Source: Papilionanthe hookeriana x Papilionanthe teres | Taxonomy: Eukaryota; Streptophyta; Magnoliopsida; Asparagales; Orchidaceae | Assembly (NCBI GenBank): GCA_022702705.1 | Contig: CM040428.1 | Span: 104,736,022-104,800,021, forward strand | DNA length: 64,000 bases | Reading direction: 5' to 3' | Part shown: piece after piece, positions 35,401 through 45,946 of the stretch | Layout of the letters: each line of letters opens with the position of its first letter | Position numbering within the stretch: the stretch's first letter is position 1 | The notes under the pieces: generated by a model | Told to the model about the DNA's origin: nothing | The model's input: only the letters and a program-made list of their open reading frames with translations | Databases searched by the model: none | Position numbers and translations under genes: made by a program

Positions 35401-36404
35401 TTTTGTTTCATAGGCTCATCCTCCAAACTGATATCAGTGAGCAGCTGCTGATGAGCTTGAGTGAGAGAGTTGAGAAGATCAGGATTAGAGTGTATGTTTG
35501 CCTCTAACTCATCCACCACACATTGGGAGTGCTTCACCTTAGAATGTATATTACCAAAAACTTCAAAATTCCATCTCCTTAGACCTGCAGCAACAGATTT
35601 GTGAAGATTCCATAAAATGTGCCAAGCATTACCACATCTAATGGGCTGCCAGAGTTGCTTGATTAAATTAAGAAAGGTATCATGCTGAGTCCAGACGTTG
35701 AGGAATTTAAAAGAGGTCTTAGCAGGTTTGTTCTGAAATGCTAAAGTAAGTAAGATGGGGTTATGATCAGAAGAGGCATAACTCAAATGCTGAACTCTAG
35801 TGATGTGAAAATAATTAAGGAAACAAAGATTTCCAAAATATCTATCAAGCCTTTGATATAAGAAACCTCTTCTCCAGGTGAAAGGAGAGCCCGTGTAACC
35901 TAAATCACGGAGGCCAGCCAGGGACATGCAATCAGAGAAACGGCTGGAGAGAGTAGTGTCCCATCTGGCTCCTCCTTTACGTTCAGTGGGGGACATAATC
36001 ATATTAAAATCACCTCCTACAATCCAATTATCTTTTATTTGTTCCCCCAAGGTGATAAGTTTGTTCCACAGTTGTGTCTTATCTGGAAGAGTAGTACTAG
36101 CATAGATAAAAGTAATCCAACTAGTGTAATCCTCTCTAGAGAAATGAGCAAGAATGAACTGTCTGTCATCCTCCACTATATTTAATTGAATGCTCCTTTT
36201 CCAGAATAACCAAATCTTATTGTTGTTGTTACTATAATGCATAAAATTTTTGAAAGAAGATATGATTTTGCCTTTGTGGCTTGTGACCATGGGCTCCAAA
36301 ATAGCAAAAATCTCAACTTTATAGACCCTGCAAAGATGCTTGAGACGTTTAAGGGAGGCAGGGTCACCAACTCCCCTAATGTTCCAAGTTAGGATGTTAA
36401 ACAT
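32401..36404 (-). pseudogene. L1 ORF2: endonuclease, reverse transcriptase, zinc-binding and RNase H domains
   Basis: The largest frame (33555-36404, 949 codons) starts MFNILTWNIRG, the first motif of the APE-type endonuclease, followed by GGDFN, DLGYTGSPFTW, RLDRYF and SDHNPILL (residues 1 to about 220). The reverse transcriptase spans about residues 420-700 with NPNKAPGPDG, FRPISL, DIKKAFDTINW and GIKQGDPLSP. The catalytic box reads AYADEE, so the second Asp of YADD is Glu. After frameshifts between 33450 and 33640 the frame 32729-33451 carries the zinc-binding CHLCNQEEETFEHLFFNC and the RNase H start FNIDGSW and IEAE. RNase H continues past a stop at about 32726 with ETDSSLL and, in another frame, REGNAPADWLAKL, ending at 32401. 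It nicks target DNA and copies its RNA there. This copy is inactive. Confidence 0.92.
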
Positions 36405-38137
36405 GGTGCCTTAGCCCTCCTCTCCTAGTTGACTCAGAGGGAGGGGGTAAGAGATCTCCATCGGAGAAAGAAGGTTCGGGTAAGAAGGAATCAATTGTAG
36501 TAGTTGGTTTCACAAGTGATTTTTTTGTTTTTTCATAGTGGATTTTTGAATCTGCCATTCAGTTATAAGATTGTCAGTAGCATGGGCCATTGAATTATTG
36601 TCAATGATTCCAGAAAATCCCGGAGGAATGGAAGAACTGCCTTCTGATGGAACCAACTGAGGGGATGTAGGAATAGGGAAAGGGTCTCCAGCAGGTGGAG
36701 ATAATCCTGTAGTAAGTAAAGGTTCAGTGTTCTTCCTGATATTTGTATTTTGGCAATCAGCTTCCAAAACGATGAGTACTTATTACATTTAGTGCGGGGT
36801 TCCGCATCGAATTATTGTCACCATGAGAAGGCTCGTGTGCTTGAAATGTCTCGTGCGGTTTAGCAGCAAAGGTATTTGGTTCAGAGGGGGGTTGGCTCAA
36901 TGGGAGTAACTAAAGCAAATTCAATATCAAAGGACTGAATGGGGGGAAAGGGAGGGATTGTAGTATGAGGAGAAGTGGGACCTGGATGAGGGGAGTTGTC
37001 TGCAACAGAATTTAAGTCAGCAGTTTCCAATGAAGAAGGCTTAATGGTAGGCAATATTAAATGAAAGTTTTGATCTTCAACCACGTTTAAAGATAGCTCA
37101 TTAGTAGAGCTATGATTAGATCTGACATCATCATCCTTGAGGAGTAACGAATTATTCTTAGTAAAGGGTAGAATGGGAGAGGCAACAACAGTGCCAGAAG
37201 GATCCACTGGGATAGTATCATCTTGAACATATTGAGTGTGGATTTCTAGTGGGGGAATAACAGGTGATCGGGGAGAAGTGAGGGGTTCAGTGGGGTTTAA
37301 ACAGTCTAAAAAAGGGGGATCTGGAGGATGAGAGGGTAAAGCAGTGCTTCTGGGAAGGGTTGGGGGTTTGAGATGGGGGTGTAATCTATAACATATGGAG
37401 TTGGAGTGGCCAAACATGGCACAATGAGAGCAATAAGGTGGGTGAGGGCCCATAACCACCTTCTGCCAGTACCCATTGTTAGAAGAGCCTATCCATACCT
37501 CGTCAGGGTAGGGCTGGGTGATATCCCTTTCGACTAGAAAACAAGCATCAGCAGGTTTAAATCGTTCAACAGTAGGATTATCAACATGCAGAGGGTTACC
37601 AAAGCCTTTCGCCAAAGAGTAAGGAATTTCATGATTAAAAAGGTGGTATTTGTATTCGGGGAATTTGACCAAAACAGGGATTATAGGTGATTCTGATCGG
37701 GGATTAAAATCAACACTCCATTAGAGTATTTTCATGAGTCTGTTTTCGATTTTCATTACCTTCCGCGCAAAGATGTTAGTATAATCGACATTAGTAGTGA
37801 GCTCGATAAGAATATGCCGACCATCTAAAGAATCAATCTTCCATGATCCACTAAGCTTTAGTGAATCAAAATCATTACGAATTAGATCAAGCTTGGGGTG
37901 TCCATAAAGGAACTTACCAATCAAAACGTAGCGACAGGCAGAAGCCAAGATATTGGTTTCTTCATCAGTGAGATATAGTGCAGGCTTACCATTTTTTCTG
38001 CCAAGTTTTCTGATGAAACTATAGTCACCACCGCCTAACTCCCAAGCATCATGAAAAGATTGAGAAAAGTAACAAGAATGCTTCCTATTCGGTGGAGAGT
38101 TTCCTCCATTTACCGCATCCGCGTAGGATCTAGCCAT
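36405..38137 (-). pseudogene. L1 ORF1: DUF4283-type nucleic-acid-binding protein with CCHC zinc knuckle
   Basis: The start is taken at ATG 38137 (MARSYADAV), the usual start of this family, not the longer upstream frame from 38239. The first part (to 37724) contains SFHDAWELGG and the fold of DUF4283 (VLIGKF, DLIRNDF). An in-frame stop at 37721-37723 interrupts it. The same frame continues with FPEYKYHLFNHEIPYSLAKG and the CCHC knuckle CSHCAMFGHSNSIC (about 37400-37441), then a Pro/Ser-rich tail to 36881, and a further piece in 36510-36767 after another frame change. ORF1 binds the element RNA and forms the ribonucleoprotein with ORF2. The right boundary is approximate. Confidence 0.85.
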
Positions 38138-38262
38138 TACAAGCAAAAGAAGAGCGTAAAGGAAAAGGAAAAGAGCAGGGGAAGAGATCACCAGAGCCAG
38201 AAAACGCCGATCGCCCAGATGACGCCATATGAGAGGCAAAACCTAGCCGTTACCATCGAGAC

Positions 38263-38279
38263 GCCAGCGAGCAAAGCAT
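38263..38279. repeat. Right target-site duplication of the L1 element
   Basis: GCCAGCGAGCAAAGCAT, identical to 31750-31766. Confidence 0.93.
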
Positions 38280-39371
38280 GATATAACTTAATAACTGTCT
38301 CTCTCACTTAACGTTAAAATATGGCCAAAATTTCTAGGTGAAGAAAAAATGGGCGTTTCTTTTCAAACCATAAGTTCTTCTTCAAGGGGCAACCTTGAGC
38401 TCCCATTTGTAAACATCGGGTCAATCTAACGCAACCTAACCATTCAAATACTTGTAAACAATTGGCCAGATACAGTTTCTAGTTAATTTAATTTTCTCAT
38501 AATTTTTAATTTAATTACCACATAATTTTTACTCATTAAAGATACTATTCAAGCTGATTTGACATTTTGAAATACGAATAAAAAAGAAGCTTGTTTGTTA
38601 TAGTTCTAAATTCTATTATATCAGAGGGTCGGAAAAAGGTTGGGAGTATGGGCCGTTGAAGAAAAGCTTAGATTTTTAGCTAAACGGTTTTAGGTTCCTG
38701 GCTTTTCATGCAAAATTTTTGTGTGTTTGAGGTTAGAATAGCTTGAATGATCACAAAAAAATAAGGTATGAAAAATATACTTGAGCTTTGAACCATATGA
38801 TGCAACAATTATTATGATTATTTTAATAAAATTTAAATTATATGATAACAATATTTTATCAATTCAATAAAAAATTATTCTAAAACATGATAGTTCACTC
38901 CTAAAAATATGAACATGATTCTAAATAGTAAGTTTAGGACATGATATATTAATTTTTTTTAAATATTTTTAATCTACATACTTTATTTATTGTCAATAAA
39001 TGATTAAATTTGAACTAGTTGGTTCATCAAAAGACTGAATTAGTTTCCAGATTTAACGGTCTTTTCTAATATATTTTAGTCAGCTCTTTCTAAAAGAAGT
39101 TTTGGAACAAGATCAAAGCAATCGGAGGACGAACCTACAGTTGAGACATTTGGATCGATTGGCCTAGTCTATTCTGATTTTGAAGACAATTGGACCTATT
39201 TAATGACTTTTAAAACACTATTACAATTCAAAGTGTTCCTAAGATGAGAGTGTATGATCATCCCTGCAACACAATACTCAAATATACAAATAAGTGAGAA
39301 AGAATTTTGTTTTTCAAAATTTATTTAGAGACCAATTGATACATGTATATGAAATATAAATGCATTCAAAT

Positions 39372-39529
39372 TACTATACAACAACAACAATCCATTAATC
39401 CACTAAGTATGGTTGGCTACATGAATCCTTTTTCTTCGTTTGCATCTTAAGATCAATTTTTATATAATTTGCCCTAGTGTTTATAGTCTAGCTCTGCCTT
39501 TCTTAATATAAGTCGAATCCAAAACATTG
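39372..39529 (-). repeat. RTE LINE 3' end remnant
   Basis: ACAACAACAACAATCC followed by CCACTAAGTATGGTTGGCTA on the plus strand, the eroded 3' end of an RTE-clade LINE read on the minus strand. It is the counterpart of 30870-31010 in the tandem duplication. Confidence 0.6.
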
Positions 39530-39832
39530 TCCTCATCACAGACTACGGAACTCAGCTCAAAGTCAAAGGAGTGAAGGATATTTTCCAGAGTTGTGGGATC
39601 AACTTGAGATTGCAATAGGGCAACAATCTTGGAGCAAAGGTGAAGCTGAAGCTATCAAAATGTAATTTTGAACTTTATGAGAAAGAAGGTTGAAAGAGCT
39701 AATGTGAAATGGGCTGATGCCATACCATCTATCCTCTCAGTGACTATAACTCTCCATCAACTGCTATAAGGCAAACAATGTTCATGCTATTGGACGAGAC
39801 GGAGTTTATGATACCAGTGGAGTGTAGTGACC

Positions 39833-41663
39833 CGATATAAATATATGCGTACTAAAATCTTCTTCCCCAGCTACGATGCCAAAAACTTGACCCGAAGTCC
39901 TCTAAAGATCAACGTACTAATTAATGCTTTCAAAAATATATGTTATAAATAATAATAGCGACTACTATATATAAATATAATTTTATGGAAAATATTTTAC
40001 ACACTAGGGGTTCTACGCAAGTATACGTATCGTTTCAAGTAATATAGGGCTTTGAAACAAAGACCCCAGTATCGATCCCACGAGGAGAGAGTTATAGATT
40101 TCTAAATATTTTTGTTTTAAAGTATTTCTTTTATAATTAAAAATAGAATATCTTTAATTTACTATATGCAATAATAAAACAGGAATAAAATAATTGATGT
40201 AAATAGCAATAAGAAAGCAACTTTCTCCCTTTTAATTAATCCAAGATTTTCTAAGATAATGATAATATTCGTGGAGAATACAAATTTATGGTATTGTGCC
40301 AAATAGAAGCATTCATAATCTTTACCCTTTGATCCAGGTGCAAAGAACATTGGCTAGCTTTATAGATCGAGTCCGGATGTATTGTTAAGTAGAATGGGTT
40401 AATCTAGGCTCACACTACTAGATGTCCAAGGGTGGCTATGGTCGGCCCTACTAGTGACCCTTTCCTTTTCTATAAACCAAATCACAAGAATTTAGTCTGT
40501 CACTCTTAAAACTTATCAATTCTACGCCCATTATATAATATCTTCCTATTTATTTACACTTCACCTTGAATAACCCGCACAGGGCCTTCGACTACACAAG
40601 GATTCATGTGATATCTACAAGTTAAGAATTTATCTCCTTATAGGTCTCAAAACTCTTCAACAGGTTTTAATAATTTAAATGACCAATTTAAATAGTAAAT
40701 TAAGAACCGATATTAATATCATCACAATGTTTTGAAAATATATGATTTTTAATCTCTGACAAATTTTATATTATCTTATTTATCTTTTCATAATTGAAAG
40801 GCGAAAGTAAAGTAACTACTGAGAACACATTGAAATTAAATAAAAAAAACATAATAAATAAACATTGAATCAAAATAAAAATACTTATCTCAAATGTTTC
40901 TCCTACGGAACTTCTGATTTCTACTGACTCCATAGCGTAATGAACTACAGATGCACCAACTCTTTCAAACTCTGAATACAAACTCTAAAATAAACTCACT
41001 AATTTATGAAATAAAGTAAAAGGGTGGCCCTAATCTGATCTGTCTAATTCTCTCTCTAGATAGGACTATAGATAGGGAGGGGTAGATGGGGCGTTTTTCT
41101 CTGAAGGAATACCCTCCTATTTATAGGTTTCAAGGGTTGCCTCAAGGCACCTCTTCAAAATGTGTCCACATTCAATGAATCTTCTAAAAGGTGTGTTGGG
41201 CGCCTAAGCGCCGGACACCGCGTCCAAATCTTCTCACCTCTTCACTTTGGATTGCACCTCTTCGCGATTAAAACCATTTTGAAGCGTCCAAATACATTGT
41301 ATCACATGTCCTATAATCCAGGAACAACTGCCAGTCTTCTAGAAAGTCCAATAACCGCTCATACCGTCAAAATAACCACCCAAAAGTCATCAAAAACTTA
41401 ACAATTTTCTGTATCAAGCTGGCGCTTAGGCACCGGACTCTGGCGCCTAAGCGCCAGGCCAATAATATCGAAAATTTTGCATTTTGGCTCCATTTTTGCT
41501 CCTTTTTGATCATTTTTGCTCCTTTTTCATATTTTTCTCCTTCTTGAACATTTTTGCATTACCTTCATCCAAAAACACAAAAATACCTTTTGATTAAAGC
41601 ATAATATCCTTAAAATTTAATAAAAATCAAGGCATAAAAGTAGGTATTTTTTTTCTTGGATCA
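39833..41663 (-). mobile_element. 3' LTR of the minus-strand Athila-like element (1831 bp)
   Basis: On the minus strand it starts TGATCCAAGAAAAA, right after the polypurine tract AAGTTTGGGGGATTT (41664-41678), and ends GGTCACTACA. U3 holds two GC-rich modules (41420-41460 and 41198-41222) built on GGCGCCTAAGCGCC, then TATAAATAGG. The later part has GGGATCGATACTGGG and ACGATACGTATACTTGCG as in the plus-strand element. Confidence 0.85.
41118..41127 (-). promoter_or_regulatory. TATA box of the Athila-like LTR
   Basis: CCTATAAATAGG on the minus strand, a near-perfect plant TATA box about 75 bases downstream of the nearer GC-rich module and about 540 bases into the LTR. Confidence 0.65.
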
Positions 41664-43003
41664 AAATCCCCCAAACTTAAATGTTACTTGTCCTCAAGTA
41701 ACCCTTTTTATTATATAAAATGTATAACATTTGAAATAAAAAGGTAAATATTTAAGAGTTCTTAAAATTTTTTATTCTATAAAGGCTTTAGTAAATCAGT
41801 AACCAAATTTCACTAACTAAGTTTATTTTTAAGAATTTAAAGAATATTCTAACTACCAAATCATAAGACTTCAAAAAGTTTTCATTCACTTCGAAAATAA
41901 TTGTAGTTTATGATATTAAGATCACATAAATTATTCACAAGAAAAAAAATCTTCATGAAATTCTTTTCTAATAAAAATACATGCATAAAAATTAAGTAAT
42001 AAATGTAATCAGTTTTCTTTTTATAGGTTAATTCAAGTGAAGCCAATTTTTGATTAGGCATTTCCTTAAGCTTCTCCTCTTTTTTTTCTCATTTTTTTTG
42101 AAGAGATGATTACTGTATCTGGATAGCCTGTTAATGGTTTTGAACTTCACTATCCTTAACTTATATTTTCAAACTTATACATTTTCACTTAATTATTATA
42201 ACATAAATAGATTTCAAAAAGAATTTCAATCTGTTCTTTTTCGAGTTATAATTTTTTATTTCTTAATACTTCTAAAATTCAATTATCTCTACTATGAATA
42301 GAAAAATTTCTTAATCTTATTCTTCTTTAAGTTGAATAATTCTATTCTTAAAATCAATTAAATTTATTAAATTTTTGGTTACGTTCACTAAATTATTTAT
42401 AATTTCAAAAATTTAAGTGATCTTAAATAGATTCTTCATTCCTTATGTTAAAAAATTTTATTTTAAGAAAATATTTGTTCTTTAAGGACAAATAAAATTT
42501 AAATTTGAATATATTTTCCCTTTCCCCCAAACTTAAGTTTTGGTTTATCATAAAAAAATATATATTTTTTAAAGTAACAGAGAAAGAAAAACATAATTTT
42601 AAAAAGGAATTTTTATAAGTATATTAAAAAAAAACATTCTAGAAAAAAAAAAATTTACTTCTACACATGCTTTTACGAATAATACTGAAATAATGAAGCA
42701 GATATAAAAGTAAGCAGGCTCATTAGTAATTAAATTAAATTACTATACTACTTATAATAACAGAAATAGAACAACAATACTAACTACTAAACAGTAGGTT
42801 GAAACAGAAATAAACATAAATTTATCCAAATTTCAATCTTGAACACAATACATTAAAAATACTCTAACAACAGTCTTAAAACCTAACAATCCACACAAAG
42901 TAAATAAAGAAATCTAAACTAGCAAACAACTAACAATAATCAATACTAGCAAACAAACTAAACTAACAACAGACTTAGCACAATTCAGAGGTAAATCAGG
43001 CCA
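41664..43003 (-). other. 3' non-coding region of the minus-strand Athila-like element, with two polypurine tracts
   Basis: AAGTTTGGGGGATTT at 41664-41678 borders the LTR. A second tract, TTAAGTTTGGGGGAAAGGG, is at 42519-42537. In between is the reverse complement of GGCTATCCAGATACAGTAAT (42108-42127), shared with the plus-strand element. Otherwise AT-rich and non-coding. Confidence 0.65.
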
Positions 43004-44167
43004 CTAATCACTGTCTGTAGCCTCAGCATCGTCATCATCACCAAAAGAAAACTCAACATCCTTGAGATCAAAATATGGTAAAAAACTAGGAAAGGTAGGA
43101 AACTAAACAACATGCTCTCCCTTCAAGAATCTAACGAGAGCTTCATCATACTCAGCATTGTAACTACTCTTCCTCTAAGTATACTCAGATAAATGATCAA
43201 TTTTCTTTTCAATAGAATCAAATCTGCAGTGAGTTTGAAATAACTCATGTTGCTGCTCTAGAAACTGGTCATGCATTGATTCCCAAAAACTAGATGGTGG
43301 CTCAGCAGTAGAAGTAGAAGGTCTGGAAGTAAAAGGTCTACCTGAAGTGTGTGCAGAAGTAGAAGGAGCGGTCAATCTCTTCCCTCGAAGACGATCATAG
43401 ATAGTAACACTCTCCTGCCCAATTGGCTTGGTAGACTTCAGCTTCTCCTCATAATTATCAGCAGTGACTCCATTACTAACACATAAAGAATAGATCAAAG
43501 ATGGGAATCCTAGTCCCACAGAAGTGCTGGATCTAGCAGTAGACTCCACAAAATCATAAATGATACTGCCGACATCTATCGGCTTCCTCTTCTGAATGCA
43601 ATAGTTTATGATAGCTCGATCTCTGGTGACTTCACTCAAATGATTGGAATGTAGAAGTCTAGCTTAAATAAAATAATGCCAAGCCTTTGAAATACCATTT
43701 AACCTGGAAGATTTGAAATTTACCCGTTTTTTATTTTGGATCTTCCAAGCTCTTGTGCCGTCAGTCAAATAAGCAATAATCATCTCAAGATCTCCCTCAG
43801 ATGGAGATAATCCAGACTAGTGGCACTCGATAGTAGGTAGCAGTCCATAAAACACATTGATCCTCTTTGGAGAAAATCCTACTCCAATACATCTGATGAA
43901 GACTTTGTAGTCTTTCGCATCAAAAAAGTTAGCATAAAATTAGTGAACGACTGGAATAATAGCGACAACAGTGAAATAACAGAATCGTTACCAGTTGTGC
44001 GCAACAATTGTGTTCTCGATCATTACACCCAGATTGTAAAAGCTTCGCTCCGAGATAAACTTTCTCGTCGTCGCAAATTCGTGATATCGAAAATGCGCTG
44101 CCGCAGTCGCAAACTTGCTATTGTCAAAATTTTCTCATCCCTTCCCTCACTTAGATTTCAGTGCCAT
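43004..44167 (-). pseudogene. Athila-like 3' ORF B, minus strand, decayed
   Basis: The frame from ATG 44167 is broken early (stops after about six codons), then reads KFATAAAHFRYHEF, VVHEFYANF, FIRCIGVGFSPKRINVFYG, the block order of the plus-strand ORF B at 16199. An open stretch 43175-43639 carries RAIINYCIQKRKPIDVGSII and a Ser/Thr-rich linker, then DQFLEQQHELFQTHCRFDSIEKKIDHL. After a stop it continues to an acidic end FSFGDDDDAEATDSD with TAG at 43004-43006. Same family of putative plant transposon proteins of unknown function. The upstream TATATAAA (44501-44508) and GC module suggest that it had its own promoter. Confidence 0.7.
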
Positions 44168-44974
44168 CTAAACGTGAAAGAAAACAAGAAAAAAATTAGG
44201 AATCAAATATTTAAACTCTTTTTATGTTTAAGAAACTTAAAATAAGTTTAAAAATGCAAATAGAATACCTAAAAATAAAAATTTTTCTCAAAATTTCGGT
44301 TTTTAGCAAAACATAGGAAAATTTAAGGTGAAAATTGAAAATAAATGGATTAGAGTGTAGATCTGACCTCGAGACGAAGAAATCAAGTGATTTCGCGCCC
44401 AAATACTTGATGTTTTGACCTCAAAATGGATCTAAGAGGTGTATTTTTCACGAAAATGGGGAAGAGGATGAAGCTTAGTTGTCATCCATGGCTAATGGGG
44501 TTTATATAGTGTTTTTCGGGTAAGCAGGCCGAACCGGCGCTTAGGCACCGAATTCTGGCGCCTAGGCGCCAGACTCGCCAGACTCGCCTTTCACAAAAAT
44601 CACTCTAAAAATTTTATTTTCCACCAAAAATCATAAATTCAACTTCCAATTACTCATGTTACAGTAGGGCTTCAGTTTCTAAGTTCCAAAATATTTTCCA
44701 AAAATTTTAAAAATTAAATATTAAATCCACCAATCAAACACTAGGTTTAATTCAAACTTCTATAATTTCCATTTATAATCTTCAATATTAGCTCAATACA
44801 CTTCAGATAAGTATAATATAATGATTCAAGTCCTAACACACAATCAAACAACACAATTTGAAAACAAATACAACACACATTGAACATGAAAGAAAATACA
44901 CAAACAAACACAATCGATTCACTAAATCAATACAACGACTCACTAGATAAATCACGATCTCACCAAATCACTAT
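44168..44974 (-). promoter_or_regulatory. ORF B upstream region with GC module and TATA box
   Basis: The minus strand shows, in order, AT-rich spacer, the GC-rich module at 44535-44573 including a perfect 20-bp palindrome at 44554-44573 centred on CCTAGG, then ACTATATAAACCCC (TATATAAA at 44501-44508), a Ser/Leu-poor leader and the ORF B ATG at 44167. The order module, TATA, transcript start is the same as in the LTR. I see no gene in this stretch. Confidence 0.5.
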
Positions 44975-45331
44975 CTAATTTCCATTATCTTGGCAAAGAA
45001 AACTATTCAGCCCACTTGGGAAGAACACTAATGCTCTAGAAAAATCCGTAGTTGTTTTCTCGTCGATCCACTTGTTCTTCACATACATTTCCACTTGAGC
45101 ATCTTGATAAGCTGCTAGATGATCAAATTGAAGTTTCGCTTGTCATTCCAGATGTTCAATCTGATGATAAATCTCATGAAGGTGATCTCCAATACTTTTG
45201 AAATTCGCTTGAAATTTATCAAGATGACTAGAAATTTTCTCCAAACTTACAGCGATGAAACCATTGAAGTAGGGTTGAGGATCTTTTAGACCTTTGTCTC
45301 TAGCCTCTTCTCCAAGATTTCTCCTCTCCAT
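44975..45331 (-). pseudogene. Athila-like 3' ORF A, short form, minus strand
   Basis: From ATG 45331 it reads MERRNLGEEARDKGLK and a helical segment EKISSHLDKFQANFKS, then IYHQIEHLE, an in-frame TGA, and QAKLQFDHLAAYQDAQVEMY, ending at TAG 44975-44977. The block from IYHQIEHLE to VEMYVKNKW corresponds to IFDLIDHIDWRMKEHFDHSG in the plus-strand ORF A, so it is the C-terminal part of the same gene with the N-terminal domain missing. It is preceded by a GC-rich module at 45483-45579. The function is unknown. Confidence 0.6.
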
Positions 45332-45946
45332 TTCTTCAAAAATCCTCTCTAATCACTCAAGAATGGAGTGTATGGGTCAAAATATTGATTGCTTAGGGAT
45401 TAGAGACAAAGATGGGTTAATTTAAAGGTGAAAATTGTGTAAAAAACTGAAAGTTTTCAGTTTTTACACGACCCAGTAACCGTGGTGCTTAGGCGCCAAA
45501 TCTGGCGCCTAGGCGTCGGACCCATCGACACACAGCTTATTCTGGCGCTTAGGCGCCGAATTCTGGCGCCTAGGGCCGAAAACCATGTTCGACTCCTTTT
45601 CTCTTAACGTCAAATTTCAAGGTTTCGTTCTCCAAAAATAGGTAAATTATAATGGTAAGATCAGAACAATCTCAATAACACAATTATACATAATTTCAAT
45701 GAAGGTTAATTTGATCTCCTTTTTGCTCACATATGAAATGGAGTGATCCAAAGTCAAAACATTATATACTTCAAGATAATTTTTAATTTTCTGAAGTTAT
45801 ATAAAATTAGTCAAGACAGAGGCATAACCATACATTAAAAATGTAAAAACACACTAAAAATAAAATCTTATGGGTTGCCTCCCATTAAGCGTTTGGTTTA
45901 ACGTCGTCAGCCCAACCTAAGTAATTCTTTAATCAGGTTAACTTAA
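45332..45946 (-). other. Post-pol spacer with GC module and conserved GGGAGGCAACCC signature
   Basis: Minus strand: the signature CTGACGACGTTAAACC and GGGAGGCAACCCATA (45871-45910), AT-rich spacer, the double GC-rich module at 45483-45579 with four GGCGCC-type half sites, an inverted repeat AACTGAAAA/TTTTCAGTT near 45444-45466, and a TATA-like TTTAAATTAA near 45417-45426. Confidence 0.55.

Larger units (their letters stand above)
31767..38262 (-). mobile_element. Nearly full-length plant L1 LINE, minus strand (about 6.5 kb)
   Basis: Bounded by a perfect 17-bp target duplication, with a poly(T) run at 31766-31780 (poly(A) tail on the element strand). It has a short 5' UTR (38138-38262), ORF1 with a zinc knuckle, ORF2 with endonuclease, reverse transcriptase, zinc-binding domain and RNase H, and a 3' UTR (about 31781-32400). 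It looks 5' complete. Coding defects make it non-autonomous now, but the intact duplication suggests fairly recent insertion. Confidence 0.92.
31238..39529. repeat. Second unit of the tandem duplication, split by the L1 insertion
   Basis: Parts are 31238-31766 and 38280-39529. Order and landmarks are the same as in 29281-31237. The L1 element 31767-38262 lies between them. Confidence 0.65.

Noticed and set aside
38051..38281. Plus-strand frame across the L1 5' end
   Set aside because: Antisense to ORF1 and runs into the target duplication; a shadow.
43943..44245. 100-codon plus-strand frame
   Set aside because: Antisense shadow of the Athila-like ORF B, whose family blocks are on the minus strand.
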